Notes: generated from the sequence alone by a model not told the origin. A DNA stretch of 64,000 nucleotides from Acidobacteriota bacterium (GCA_017307505.1 JAFKEE010000018.1:1-64000), one strand, 5' to 3'. Positions 42,042 through 51,595 are shown, counted from the first letter of the stretch. Made by a program: numbers and translations.

Positions 42042-44078
42042 TCAGAACGCCAGGGCCTTTTGCACTCCGGATCGGAGGCTGGCGATCGAGGGGAGAACGG
42101 CAAGCTCGAGGTTCGGGGCAGATGGCACAAAGGTATCCTTGGCCGCCACACGCACCACGGGACCATCCAAAGAACCGATACAATTCTCGGCGATGCGCGC
42201 CGCCACCTCGGCGCCAAAGCCGGCCGTGAGCGTGTCTTCGTGTGCGACCACGACCCTGTTGGTCTTACGGACGCTCCTGTAAATGAGTTCCTCGTCCAAA
42301 GGCACGATGGAGCGCAGATCGATGACCTCGATGAGCACGCCCTCCTTGGCCATCTGGCGCGCCAAGTCGAGCGCCATGTAGACCGTGCTGCCCCAGGTGA
42401 TCAAAGTCAGGTCCTTGCCCTCACACCGGATGGCCGCACTCCCGAAAGGCACGACGTAGCTGGCATCGGGTTCCGGCGTCTTGGCCTGGACGCGCCGATA
42501 CAGGCCCTTGTGTTCGAGAAAAACGACTGGGTCGTGGGACCGCGCGGCAGCTTTGATCAACCCCTTGGCGTCTTCCGCGCAACTGGGGTACACCACATAC
42601 CAGCCCGGGATGTGAGCGAAGAACGTTTCCACGTTTGCCGAGTGCCAGGGGCCTCCTTTGATGTAACCGCCGACGGCGATCCGGACCACCACGGGGCACT
42701 CCCATTGTCCTTGGCTGCGCCAGCGGACGGTCGGAATCTCGTCGCGGAGCTGCAACGCCGCGGGCCACAGATAATCGCCGAACTGCATCTCGACGATCGG
42801 CTTGTAGCCGGCGATCGCCATGCCGGCGGCGACGCCTGCAATGCTGGCTTCCGCCAGAGGCGAATTGTCCACGCGTCCGGGGAACGCGGTGCTCAATCCC
42901 CGCGTGACGCCAAACACGCCCCCCTTCGGATCGGCAATGTCTTCACCCCACATAACGATTTTCGGATTGCGCTCCATTTCTTCACGCAAACCGTGGTTGA
43001 TCGCATCGATCATCGTGACCGGATCGCCCGACAGATAATTGGGACTCACGACGGCTTCACTGGGCGAATCGTGGCTTCCTGCGTAGATGTGGGCCAGCAG
43101 GGTCGCTTCATCCGGAGCGGGATAGCTGTCCGCCTCGTCGGCGGCGCGGTCTACATCGGCCTTGATTTCCGCGCGTAGCGAAGCAATCTCGGCCTCGGTG
43201 AGAACTGAATTCCGCAGCAGGTATCGCTCGGTTTGGAGAACCGGATCACGCTCGGCGATGACCTCCAAGTCGCTTTCCGTGCGGTATTTGCGATGGTCAT
43301 CGGAAGAGGAGTGGGGGTCAAGGCGCACGACCTTGGCCTCGACCAGCGCCGGCCCGCTACCGTGCCGCATAGCCTCGATTACGGGCGGCAGCGTCTCGTA
43401 AAGGTGCTCGAACCACGTCCCGTCAAGCTGGAACGTAGGCATGCCGAAGCCATGGGCGATCCGGTGGATTTCGGAGCTGGTTTGACTGGCCTGCGGTACG
43501 CTGATTGCGTATCCGTTATTCTGCACATTGAACAGCACCGGCAACTTCTCGCGAGATGCCCAATTCAGCGCTTCGAAGAACTCGCCTTCGCTGGTAGCAC
43601 CCTCGCCTGAAGCAACATGCACGATTTCGTCTCCGCCGTTCATTTTCACGGCGCGCGCCATCCCTACCGCATTCAGATACTGCGTGCCTGTCACTGCCGT
43701 CTGCGCGACCAGCCGGAGCTTGCGCGAAGACCACTGCTCGGGCATGTTGCGTCCGTTGGAGTTCGGGTCTCCTTCCCGGCCCAACATGCCGAGGAAGATA
43801 TCCTTGATAGGCATTCCAAGGCCGACGGCGAGCGCTTTCGAACGGTAGTAGGGGAAGAACCAGTCGTGCCCCGGCTTCAGCAGCAATGTCATGCCGATCT
43901 GGAGCTTTTCGTGACCGCGAGTCGAAGCCTGGAATCCGCACTTGCCCTGCCGCACAAACGCCTTCATCCGTTCTTCGATATAGAAGACAGTGAGCATCTT
44001 GCGGTATAGATCCATCGTCACCGGATGCGGAACGATAATCTGGTCCGTGCTTTGTGAATTCAGGACCGGAGATGTCAT
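42042..44078 (-). CDS. Fused alpha-beta E1 of a branched-chain 2-oxoacid (or related) dehydrogenase
   Basis: 678 residues. The alpha part (about 1-330) contains RGHEKLQIGMTLLLKPGHDW and a thiamine-diphosphate motif VASGEGATSEGEF...NNGYAIS, with GEG instead of GDG. The beta part (about 345-678) contains MWGEDIADPKGGVFGVTRGL and EMQFGDYLWPA. It decarboxylates a 2-oxoacid and passes the acyl group to a lipoyl E2, which is not in this window. The ATG at 44078 follows GAGGGGGG. A GTGAC-N4-GTCAC palindrome lies 50-63 bases upstream. Confidence 0.92.
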   Translation of the reverse strand: MTSPVLNSQSTDQIIVPHPVTMDLYRKMLTVFYIEERMKAFVRQGKCGFQASTRGHEKLQIGMTLLLKPGHDWFFPYYRSKALAVGLGMPIKDIFLGMLGREGDPNSNGRNMPEQWSSRKLRLVAQTAVTGTQYLNAVGMARAVKMNGGDEIVHVASGEGATSEGEFFEALNWASREKLPVLFNVQNNGYAISVPQASQTSSEIHRIAHGFGMPTFQLDGTWFEHLYETLPPVIEAMRHGSGPALVEAKVVRLDPHSSSDDHRKYRTESDLEVIAERDPVLQTERYLLRNSVLTEAEIASLRAEIKADVDRAADEADSYPAPDEATLLAHIYAGSHDSPSEAVVSPNYLSGDPVTMIDAINHGLREEMERNPKIVMWGEDIADPKGGVFGVTRGLSTAFPGRVDNSPLAEASIAGVAAGMAIAGYKPIVEMQFGDYLWPAALQLRDEIPTVRWRSQGQWECPVVVRIAVGGYIKGGPWHSANVETFFAHIPGWYVVYPSCAEDAKGLIKAAARSHDPVVFLEHKGLYRRVQAKTPEPDASYVVPFGSAAIRCEGKDLTLITWGSTVYMALDLARQMAKEGVLIEVIDLRSIVPLDEELIYRSVRKTNRVVVAHEDTLTAGFGAEVAARIAENCIGSLDGPVVRVAAKDTFVPSAPNLELAVLPSIASLRSGVQKALAF

Positions 44079-44127
44079 GGGTTGCCCCCCTCTAATTCCA
44101 GGATAGGCCAGAGGACGCTGATTGCCA

Positions 44128-44141
44128 GTGACAGGAGTCAC
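44128..44141. promoter_or_regulatory. GTGAC-N4-GTCAC palindrome before the E1 gene
   Basis: Perfect palindromic arms GTGAC-AGGA-GTCAC, centre 56 bases before the E1 ATG. Arm length and 4-base spacer are those of CRP/FNR-family (FNR, DNR, NnrR) sites. Identical arms occur at 50971 and 51592. Confidence 0.7.
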
Positions 44142-44163
44142 GTGCGGCCGTGTGCGATTTGAA

Positions 44164-45480
44164 TCAGGCCGGGCCGCTGCCGGTCTTGGGCAGACTCCTC
44201 AGGTGCGGAGGGACCTGCCCGAAGGTGACAATCAGATTGATCGCAAACAGCGTCATCGCCGTTATCTCGAATACCGCGGAGACCGGTAGCACTGGCCACA
44301 ACGCGGGCAGGTAGCCCTCATAGGCGCCGATCTCGCTCCCGACGCGAAGCAGGCAACCAATGTTCAGCAGTGCAAGGGCCACGAACATCAGAGCGGGGCT
44401 GAAGAGAACACGCATGCCGCAGAACGCGGGCAGCACCCTCTGGCCAACTGCAAAGACCATCGTCGATATGAATCCCACCGTTAGTGCATGACGGGACGCT
44501 CCCCACAGACCACCTGCTTTGTCCCAGCCTGCCGCGCTCAGCGACACGCAGGCCGATATGAGCAACCAGACGTACGCAATACGGACAAACAACGGAAAAC
44601 TCGGGTGCACGCCGACTACCTTCGGTGGCCGGTTCGGGTGGGCGAAGATCCGCAACCCCGCCGAAGCGGTTGCGGCGGCAAGCGCAAACAGCATCGTCGC
44701 CGGAATCCACCACGCGCCGACCGCGCACGCAACGGCGGAGGTATTGATGACCAGCGCGATTCGCAGCAGGAGGCCATTGGGGTTGGCGATACCGAGAAAG
44801 ACGGGCAACCACCGAGCGCTAAAGCCCCAAATGGTGACGACCGGGAAGGCCCACGTGAACAGCGCAAGCAGGCGCTGATCCAAATCGGATGCAACAGCTG
44901 GGTTGGCACCGAAGAAGGACGCTTGCAGTGCGGTGGCAAAGTTTGCCAACAAGCTCAGCAGGAATCCGAGCGTACCTGCAACGACGATTCCTATCCAGAC
45001 CTGCGATCCGGCAGCGCCGCTTTCGCCAGGATTCTTTTCGCTTCGATGCCCGCGAACCGTGATGAAGAACAGGAGGAACCCGGCCAGTTCCAGAACCGCG
45101 GAGACGGGCAACATCCAGCGCCATTGCCACTGCCACAGGTTCGTTGCCCACCGCAGCCCCACGCCCGACGTCCACAGCGCCCAACTCGCCCAGGATCGAG
45201 TGACGGCAAAGCGCGCCAGCCCGCGCATCTTGGAAAGCGAATAGAAGCCGATCCCCAGTATGAAAGTGCCGATCCAGCCGAAGATCTGGGCGTGACCATG
45301 CGCTTGAATCCAGGCCGGGTCCAGATGCGCGGCGCCGCGTTGATCTGATATCGCGATCAGGTTCCACGCTCCGAGAAGCGTTCCTGGCAAGAGCATGAAC
45401 AGGAGTCCTGTCACAATCCAGACCGTCACTGAACCTTGCAGCGCTGCCTCATGTTGTTTGATGGCCTCGATGTCGCCCAT
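44164..45480 (-). CDS. NnrS-like multi-helix membrane protein
   Basis: 438 residues with about 12 helices. An N-terminal segment DPAWIQAHGHAQIFGWIGTFILGIGFYSL carries paired His of the kind found in NnrS and heme-copper-oxidase-like proteins. A later helix has WGASRHALTVGFISTMVFAVGQRVLP. NnrS proteins protect against nitric oxide and may bind haem. The ATG at 45480 follows GGGGGAGAA; an overlapping ATG lies at 45498. It is the last gene of the cytochrome/FG-GAP operon. Haem-copper oxidase-like descent is the alternative reading. Confidence 0.75.
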   Translation of the reverse strand: MGDIEAIKQHEAALQGSVTVWIVTGLLFMLLPGTLLGAWNLIAISDQRGAAHLDPAWIQAHGHAQIFGWIGTFILGIGFYSLSKMRGLARFAVTRSWASWALWTSGVGLRWATNLWQWQWRWMLPVSAVLELAGFLLFFITVRGHRSEKNPGESGAAGSQVWIGIVVAGTLGFLLSLLANFATALQASFFGANPAVASDLDQRLLALFTWAFPVVTIWGFSARWLPVFLGIANPNGLLLRIALVINTSAVACAVGAWWIPATMLFALAAATASAGLRIFAHPNRPPKVVGVHPSFPLFVRIAYVWLLISACVSLSAAGWDKAGGLWGASRHALTVGFISTMVFAVGQRVLPAFCGMRVLFSPALMFVALALLNIGCLLRVGSEIGAYEGYLPALWPVLPVSAVFEITAMTLFAINLIVTFGQVPPHLRSLPKTGSGPA

Positions 45481-45497
45481 GGCGGGATTCTCCCCCA

Positions 45498-48128
45498 TCA
45501 GCGGAAACGGTGCAAGTAGCCGTCCAGCGGAGCATAAGCCCGGTCCGGCGCCGTGCTCCCATCCCACCCGTCGGCAAACACATTCAGAAAACCGGCTTCG
45601 TTGTACATTCTGCGCTTCACGTCGCCTTCGAGTACGGCACCGCGAGGTTTCCAGTCCGGCCCGAGTGCTTTCCTCGCGGCTGAGAGCATTGCGGCGGCCT
45701 CCCGTCCATCCCGCCGTTGCCATGCTATATAGCCTCGGAGAAACCAGGCGTTGGTGGCACGCGCGTTGGCCTGGCAGGCATGCGTGAGCCGTTGCTCCGC
45801 CGCCCCCGGATCACCCAACGCAAGCTCCACTTCACCGAGCAGCACCAAGGTTCCCGTCTCCTCGGAATTCAGCCGCAGCGCGACTTCGAGAGGCGCTCGA
45901 GCGGTCGCCAGCTGTGAGCGGGACGATGCCGATGACGCCAGTAACTCGCCTTTGCGTTGGAACGCCCGATGGCTCTGCGGGTTGACTTGCGTCAGCATAT
46001 CGAGTTCGGCGATAGCGCCGGCCGCGTCGCCCTGGGCCGTAAGGCAATTGGCCAGGTAGTAGAGCGAATCTTCGTGCCGCGGGTCGATGGCCAGCGCCTC
46101 CCGGAACAGTCCCGCCGCTTTGGCCGGATTCTGCTCGCGTTTCATGGCATCCATCGCCGCGCGTTGCTTCTCCCAGAACTTCGCGATCTGTTCCGGACCT
46201 GGCTGCAAATTGGGAACAAAGGGACGCGCTACGCGCTCGCCCTCGGTGATCTCCCAAATGCGATTCGCCGGCAGGTCCGTCCACGTCTCCGCGCGGCCCT
46301 TCAGCCATCGCACTTCCAGCCGGTCGACCTTCGCCGCCTCGCCCAGCCCGATGTGCACGCGGCGGCTGTCCTGCGACAAGTACGACGCGCTGGTAATGGT
46401 GCGCCGCAGAGGTACGCCGCCAGCCCAGGCGATCACCGTCGCTCCATCGCCGGACCCGAGTGCGGCGCGATTGCCCGGGACACGGCTGTGCAGGCGGAAC
46501 TCCACCCAGTTTCCGTGCGGCATGTCGTTGCTTAGCAGGCGCACTCCTTCTCCGTGGTCGACGATGGCGATGTCCATGGAGCCATCATTGTCGAAGTCCG
46601 CAACGGCCAGTCCGCGGCTGACATGCGACTGCGCGAGCGACCCGTTCCAGGGCGCCAGATCGTGAAAGAACCGGCCGCGCGCATTCCAGAACAGGAATGA
46701 CGGTATCGGAGCGAGACGTCGCGGCTGGGTGTCCTTCAGCTCGAACGTGCTGCCATTGGCGACTACCAGGTCCGGCCAGCCGTCGGAATCGAGATCCACG
46801 AAGCTGGTTCCCCAGCCGATGGATTGCATGGACGGCTGTCCGATCCCCATCATTTCGGCGACATCCGTAAAGTGCAACTCCCTCCGTGTGTCGTCCAGAT
46901 CCTTCTGCTCGGAGAGCAGAGACTGATACAGCGCGTATTGTTGCGCGATCCAGTGCGAGATGAATAGATCGTCGTCGCCGTCGCGATCGAAGTCGCCCGC
47001 CGCAAGGCCCATAGAACCGCGGTATTCCTCCACCCACGCGCTTCTGCCCGCGTCGACGAACTTCCCGCGCCGGTTCAAATACAGCTTGTTCTCGGAAATG
47101 TCATTGGCGACGTAGAGATCGAGCCACCCGTCCCCGTCGAAATCACGCCACAAAGCGCTCAGGCTGCGTCCTTCGGGGTTGGCGACACCCAACTCCCGCG
47201 CGACCTCGGTGAACGCGCCGTCGCTGTTGTTGCGGAACAGCAAGTTCCGTTCCGGCTCATACGACGCCGGGTTGAGCGTGAACGGGACCTCCTTGCCAAA
47301 CTGCTGCGTGGCGCTGGCTGCGTCGCCCTTGCCGGGCATGTACTTCACGTATCCGCAGACATACAGATCGAGGAACCCATCGCGGTTGTAGTCGCCCCAC
47401 GCCGCTCCGGACCAGAAGCCTTTCGGGGAAGGAAACCGGCGCTCACGCACGAAGTGGCCGTGATCGTTCCGGAATAGGAGGATCGTGTCGTATCCGGTCA
47501 CGACCAGGTCCAGCCAGCCGTCGTTGTTGTAGTCGCCCCAGGCGGCCGCCATGCCGCGAATCCGGGTTTCCGGAAAATCCTTCACCTCCTCGAAACGTCC
47601 GTTGCCGAGATTGCGATAGAGCTTGGAAGGGGCGAGCTGCGAATCCGGCAGGTTCAGCGCACCGCCGCCGGCGACCACGAACAGATCGTCATAGCCGTCG
47701 TTGTCGAAGTCGCCCCAGGCGAGCCCGGACCCCATATCTTCCGGCAACTGCGACGTTCGCGGCCCCTGGAACTGGCGGAATGCCGCGAGGCCCGCCGCCT
47801 GGGTCACGTCGGTGAAGCGAGGCGGTGGGGCGCCAGGCGGCAACTTGTGTCCAGGATCGAGAAGCGGGTCAACGACGCGCGAACTCACCTCGGTACGGGT
47901 GGGCGCGGCCGGAGCGGCCTTGCTGGCAGCGCGGTCGCTAACGGAACTGGTGATGTCGGCGGAAGCCTCCCCCGGCGCGTATTGTTCCGGCTCATTCTCT
48001 TTGTGAATGCGCCAGGCGACCAGGCCTCCGATCAGCACGAGCGCGCCCAGTGTCGAGGCGGTCCAGAGAATCCGCCGATGGCGACGTGAAATCGGCTTGC
48101 GTGGAGGCGCTGGGGCGGTAACCTGCAC
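45498..48128 (-). CDS. Membrane-anchored FG-GAP/UnbV (CRTAC1-type) protein with C-terminal TPRs
   Basis: 876 residues starting with GTG after GGGGGAG. One N-terminal helix (ILWTASTLGALVLIGGLVAW) anchors it outside the cytoplasm. Seven FG-GAP/VCBS calcium-loop repeats follow (DFDNDGYDDLFV, DYNNDGWLDLVV, DYNRDGFLDLYV, DFDGDGWLDLYV, DFDRDGDDDLFI, DLDSDGWPDLVV, DFDNDGSMDIAI), enough for a seven-bladed propeller. An ASPIC/UnbV domain (ITSASYLSQDSRRVHIGLG) and TPRs complete it. It follows the multiheme cytochrome by 4 bases, suggesting a periplasmic complex with it. Confidence 0.92.
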   Translation of the reverse strand: MQVTAPAPPRKPISRRHRRILWTASTLGALVLIGGLVAWRIHKENEPEQYAPGEASADITSSVSDRAASKAAPAAPTRTEVSSRVVDPLLDPGHKLPPGAPPPRFTDVTQAAGLAAFRQFQGPRTSQLPEDMGSGLAWGDFDNDGYDDLFVVAGGGALNLPDSQLAPSKLYRNLGNGRFEEVKDFPETRIRGMAAAWGDYNNDGWLDLVVTGYDTILLFRNDHGHFVRERRFPSPKGFWSGAAWGDYNRDGFLDLYVCGYVKYMPGKGDAASATQQFGKEVPFTLNPASYEPERNLLFRNNSDGAFTEVARELGVANPEGRSLSALWRDFDGDGWLDLYVANDISENKLYLNRRGKFVDAGRSAWVEEYRGSMGLAAGDFDRDGDDDLFISHWIAQQYALYQSLLSEQKDLDDTRRELHFTDVAEMMGIGQPSMQSIGWGTSFVDLDSDGWPDLVVANGSTFELKDTQPRRLAPIPSFLFWNARGRFFHDLAPWNGSLAQSHVSRGLAVADFDNDGSMDIAIVDHGEGVRLLSNDMPHGNWVEFRLHSRVPGNRAALGSGDGATVIAWAGGVPLRRTITSASYLSQDSRRVHIGLGEAAKVDRLEVRWLKGRAETWTDLPANRIWEITEGERVARPFVPNLQPGPEQIAKFWEKQRAAMDAMKREQNPAKAAGLFREALAIDPRHEDSLYYLANCLTAQGDAAGAIAELDMLTQVNPQSHRAFQRKGELLASSASSRSQLATARAPLEVALRLNSEETGTLVLLGEVELALGDPGAAEQRLTHACQANARATNAWFLRGYIAWQRRDGREAAAMLSAARKALGPDWKPRGAVLEGDVKRRMYNEAGFLNVFADGWDGSTAPDRAYAPLDGYLHRFR

Positions 48129-48132
48129 GATT

Positions 48133-50193
48133 TCACTCCCCCTTTCGCACCACGGAGATCTCGGCGGTGGCGCTCGCGATGTCTACGACTGGCGAGGTGA
48201 GGTGTGCCGCTTCGCCCATCACGTAGTTCAGCAGAAACTGGTCGATCTTGCGGTAGTGCAGTGTGGCTGCGATTCGCAGCGTCCCCGGTTTCAGCGCGCG
48301 GACCGAGAATTCCTGGACGTCCCCGTTCTTCCGCGCCTGAACTCGCGGCCCGCCCGACGGACACAGGACATTGTATTCGACCGTGTCCGAGTACCCGGGG
48401 AACAGGGAGCGGCGGTATCGCACACCGACCATTTCCCACAGGTTGTGGCGATCGATGAGGTTGCCGTACTGGTCTACGGGCTCCGCTTTGAACAGAAACG
48501 TGCCGGGCCGGAGGAAGTTGCGGTCGTCGCGCTCGCCCGAGGCGAAGACGGTCCGGCCTTGCTCGTCGTCAATATGCAATTCCACCCAGCTTTGGATCAT
48601 GTCCAGCGGTCCCGTGGGATAGTCGTGGCCCACTTTGTTGGAGATGAGCACGACACGCACGGGAACCTTCTCACCCGGCATCGCCGTGCGCGGAGCTTCG
48701 AGTCGCAGTCTGACTACGGGCCCTTCCGCCCACTTGTTCCGGATCTCCGGTATCTCCACCTGCCCATGCAACCAGCGTTCGGTCAGTTCCACGTGTTTCG
48801 CGGAGCCTTCCAAATGCAGAAGCCCGGGCACGAAGTTGTTGGCCGCCAGGAAGCGGTGGCTGCGGTGTTTGTGATCGCCCGGGCTCCGGTTGTAGTCCGT
48901 GGAATCGCCGGCGGCCGGATCGGTGGAGTCAACCAGAGGCATGTGGCACTCGCGGCACTCGACCGTGGCGCGGGCGTCGCCTTTCTTATTCCAGTGGCTT
49001 ACCGCCCAGTTGTCGTACTGGTTCTGCAATTGGACCCAGCCGACGCGGTTCACTTCCTGGTCGATGAACTGCTTGTGGCAGGCCGCGCAGTACTCCGGCT
49101 TCTTGTACATGCGCTTGCTGAGCCGGTTGTGCTGGGTTGGCCAGGTGCGAATCAGAAAATTGCGGGCCAACGCGCCGGCCGTGCCCGGTCCGCTCCATTG
49201 CCAAAGGTACTCGCCCAATTGTGTGATCGTGTAGTTCGCGTTCCCCTGAATGTCGGTCTTCTGGATCGAATGGCAGGCGACGCAGGAGATACCTTCGTTG
49301 TAGCCGTCGAGGCCGGTTAACTTCTCGACGAAGATATTCTTGGTTCCGGAGAACAGCGAGATAGGATCGTGACATCCGCCGCAGTAGCGCGTCGACTCCG
49401 CGCCGTTCTGCTTGGCCATGACGTTCTGGATGCCCTGGAAGATGGGATCCATGGCGGCATAGCGGTGCGCGCTGGGTTTCCACTCGTCGTAGATCTGCGT
49501 GTGGCAACCGCTGGAGCCGCAGGTGACCGACCCGGCCAGCGAGCGAGCGTCAAAGGCGCCATTCGTGGATGTGCGAGCGAGGCTCGGCGCAAACGGGCGA
49601 TGTTTGCCGTAGAGGAAGTTGTAATCGGGCGGAAACTCATTGCGGTACCTGATGCCCGAATAGGACAGCGTCAACCCGGCCGTAGCGCACACTCCCGCCA
49701 CGCAACCCAGCGCGGTCCACGCAAGCCACCCGGAGGCGGGTCGCGCGGTTTCAGTGTTTCGCCGGCGAATCCAGGAGATGACGATGTGGGGAACCGAAGC
49801 GGCGAGCGCCAGCAAAGTCGAGATGAGGTGGAGATAGCGGAGCCACAGAGCCGTATGTGTCGCGAGCAACCCCTGCCAGGTAACCGCGAACCCGGACAAG
49901 ATGCAGATCGCCAGGGCGGCCAGACCAACGTAGCCGAGCAAGAGCACGTCGGACATCGCCTGTCCGGCGTAGTCCTCCCAATGGCGAGCGAAGTACCAGG
50001 CGAGTGGCGCAATTGCGGCCAGCCCGATCGCGGTGTGCAGAAGCAAACCCCACTCGATCGCGGGGTGAAACGGGCCGAACGTGACCGCAAAGCCGGAGAC
50101 GAGCTCGAACAGAAGGACCGCCGCGGTCGCGCGAGCCAGGATAGAGGACCATCCTGTGTGGAAAGAGCGAATGGAATTGTCCGGTGCTGCCAT
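48133..50193 (-). CDS. Fusion of a cytochrome-b561-like membrane module with a multiheme cytochrome c
   Basis: About 686 residues. The first 190 residues form five to six helices with His pairs (LLHTAIGLAAIAPLAWYFARHW, HTALWLRYLHLISTLLALAASVPH), like quinol-oxidising b-type modules. The periplasmic part has five c-haem motifs: CGSSGCH (CX4CH), CGGCH, CVACH, CAACH, CRECH. A beta-rich C-terminal domain carries GHDYPTG, common in soil-bacterial multiheme cytochromes. It could move electrons from quinol to a periplasmic acceptor. Start candidates are 50217 (GTG), 50202 and 50193. Substrate unknown; nitrogen oxides are suggested only by neighbours. Confidence 0.88.
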   Translation of the reverse strand: MAAPDNSIRSFHTGWSSILARATAAVLLFELVSGFAVTFGPFHPAIEWGLLLHTAIGLAAIAPLAWYFARHWEDYAGQAMSDVLLLGYVGLAALAICILSGFAVTWQGLLATHTALWLRYLHLISTLLALAASVPHIVISWIRRRNTETARPASGWLAWTALGCVAGVCATAGLTLSYSGIRYRNEFPPDYNFLYGKHRPFAPSLARTSTNGAFDARSLAGSVTCGSSGCHTQIYDEWKPSAHRYAAMDPIFQGIQNVMAKQNGAESTRYCGGCHDPISLFSGTKNIFVEKLTGLDGYNEGISCVACHSIQKTDIQGNANYTITQLGEYLWQWSGPGTAGALARNFLIRTWPTQHNRLSKRMYKKPEYCAACHKQFIDQEVNRVGWVQLQNQYDNWAVSHWNKKGDARATVECRECHMPLVDSTDPAAGDSTDYNRSPGDHKHRSHRFLAANNFVPGLLHLEGSAKHVELTERWLHGQVEIPEIRNKWAEGPVVRLRLEAPRTAMPGEKVPVRVVLISNKVGHDYPTGPLDMIQSWVELHIDDEQGRTVFASGERDDRNFLRPGTFLFKAEPVDQYGNLIDRHNLWEMVGVRYRRSLFPGYSDTVEYNVLCPSGGPRVQARKNGDVQEFSVRALKPGTLRIAATLHYRKIDQFLLNYVMGEAAHLTSPVVDIASATAEISVVRKGE

Positions 50194-50198
50194 GTCTC

Positions 50199-50915
50199 TC
50201 ATATCCCCAAGCGGCACGCGTTCTCAACGCGCGCCTCGATACTGTCCAGGATCTGTACCAGCATGTTCTCACTCGCCCCGCAGTGGTCAGCGCCGGCCAG
50301 GATCTGTTCGGGAGTCTGCTCGTACGGGCCGGAGCCGATATTGCTCGAACACTCGCGGATCAGGCCGGCCAGTCCTTCGGGAGTCACTTCCAGGTGAAAT
50401 TGCAGACCCAGCGCGTAGGGATGCTCGAATGCTTGAACACGACAGCCTGTACTGCTGGCCAGGTGGGCGGTTCCCGGTGGGAGATCGTACGTCTCTCCGT
50501 GCCAATGAAACCCGGTGAAGCGCGGGGGCAAACTGCGAAACAGATGACTGGCGCTTTCCCCCATGCACTGGGCCAGCGGAAACCAACCGATCTCCTTGAA
50601 CTGATTCCGGTACACCCTGGCGCCGAGCACTTCCGCCAGAAGTTGCGATCCCAAACAGACGCCGAGCACGAACTTGCCGGCCGCCAGGCACCGCGCGATC
50701 AGTCTCTTTTCCGCGACGAGCCAAGGATGCGCGGCCTCATCGTGGACGCTCATCGGTCCACCCATTACCACCAGCAGGTCGAAGTCCGTGACGCACGGCA
50801 GGCGCCCGTCCAGGTATGGCCGCGCGAACGTGAACTCATGGTCGCGCACGGCTGCCCAAGCAGCGATGTGACCGGGGCCTTCAAAGGGCACATGTTGCAG
50901 GCAGCATACATTCAT
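50199..50915 (-). CDS. Class I glutamine amidotransferase-like protein
   Basis: 238 residues with the GATase-1 fold: oxyanion/leading motif LLVVMGGPMSVHDE, nucleophile elbow VLGVCLGSQLLAE (Cys) and the catalytic His in LGLQFHLEV with Glu two residues on. It resembles GMP-synthase-like stand-alone amidotransferases (YfeJ/GuaA-N type). The ATG at 50915 is set by homology. It is the first gene of the cytochrome operon, and its link to haem or redox chemistry is unclear. Confidence 0.88.
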   Translation of the reverse strand: MNVCCLQHVPFEGPGHIAAWAAVRDHEFTFARPYLDGRLPCVTDFDLLVVMGGPMSVHDEAAHPWLVAEKRLIARCLAAGKFVLGVCLGSQLLAEVLGARVYRNQFKEIGWFPLAQCMGESASHLFRSLPPRFTGFHWHGETYDLPPGTAHLASSTGCRVQAFEHPYALGLQFHLEVTPEGLAGLIRECSSNIGSGPYEQTPEQILAGADHCGASENMLVQILDSIEARVENACRLGI

Positions 50916-50970
50916 GGCGGTCCAGCGCCCCTTCCCCGATGACGATACGGCTTTTGCGGCGGCGAAGGAT

Positions 50971-50984
50971 GTGACTAAAGTCAC
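50971..50984. promoter_or_regulatory. GTGAC-N4-GTCAC palindrome in a divergent promoter
   Basis: GTGAC-TAAA-GTCAC lies between the GATase/cytochrome operon (start 50915, minus) and the hemerythrin gene (start 51035, plus). It is about 57-63 bases from both starts, so one site could control both directions. Confidence 0.75.
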
Positions 50985-51034
50985 CGTCGCGGGACGTTAT
51001 CTGCCGGAGAATAATACGTGGCGAGGAGTGCATC

Positions 51035-51595
51035 GTGCCTGTCGTAATCGGAGCCAAGCGTGAGAGCGGTTTTCGAGACCCCATCGGCCTTTTGACGGAT
51101 TGTCACCGCCGGGTGGAGAAGTTTCTTTCGGTGCTTGTGCAGGTGATCGCACAAGCGAAGGGCGGCCCTCCGAGCGCCGAACAACGCACCGCCTTAGACA
51201 CTGCTCTGCGCTACTTCCGCGAGGCGGCGCCGAAACATACCGCCGACGAAGAGGAGTCGTTGTTTCCGCGCCTCAGGACGGTGGGCGGTCCGGAACTGTG
51301 CGCGGTGCTCGATCGTGTGACTGCGTTGGAGCAGGATCACGTGGAGGCGGAGAAGCGTCACGCGGGAGTAGACCGGTTGGGGCAGGCGTGGTTGACGGAC
51401 GAGATGCTTCCTCCAGCCGAGGCAGCCCGGTTCTCGGAACTCGTCTCCGAGTTGACGGACCTGTACCGGGTACACATAGCCATGGAAGAACGCGAAGTAT
51501 TCCCTGCCGCGGCAGCAGCGCTCGGCCACGCTGAACGTGAGGCGGTAGGAATCGAGATGGCCGCAAGACGTGGGTTGTCGGCGGTCCAATCGTGA
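51035..51595 (+). CDS. Hemerythrin-domain di-iron protein
   Basis: 186 residues with four HHE helices: LLTDCHRRVEKFL, KHTADEEESLFPRL, LEQDHVEAEKRHAG and YRVHIAMEEREVFP. All expected iron-ligand positions are present. GTG start after GAGGAG. It is a close structural parallel of the hemerythrin at 53166-53606 (EHSATEEETVFP, YERHIRLEESDVFP). A palindromic site lies upstream and another overlaps its stop codon. Confidence 0.9.
   Translation: MPVVIGAKRESGFRDPIGLLTDCHRRVEKFLSVLVQVIAQAKGGPPSAEQRTALDTALRYFREAAPKHTADEEESLFPRLRTVGGPELCAVLDRVTALEQDHVEAEKRHAGVDRLGQAWLTDEMLPPAEAARFSELVSELTDLYRVHIAMEEREVFPAAAAALGHAEREAVGIEMAARRGLSAVQS

Noticed and set aside
41808-43178. 456-codon plus-strand open frame
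   Set aside because: Antisense shadow of the E1 gene, typical of GC-rich codon bias; no domain or ribosome site.
48007-49320. 437-codon plus-strand open frame
   Set aside because: Antisense to the multihaem cytochrome gene; its His/Arg/Val-rich composition is that of a reverse-strand shadow.
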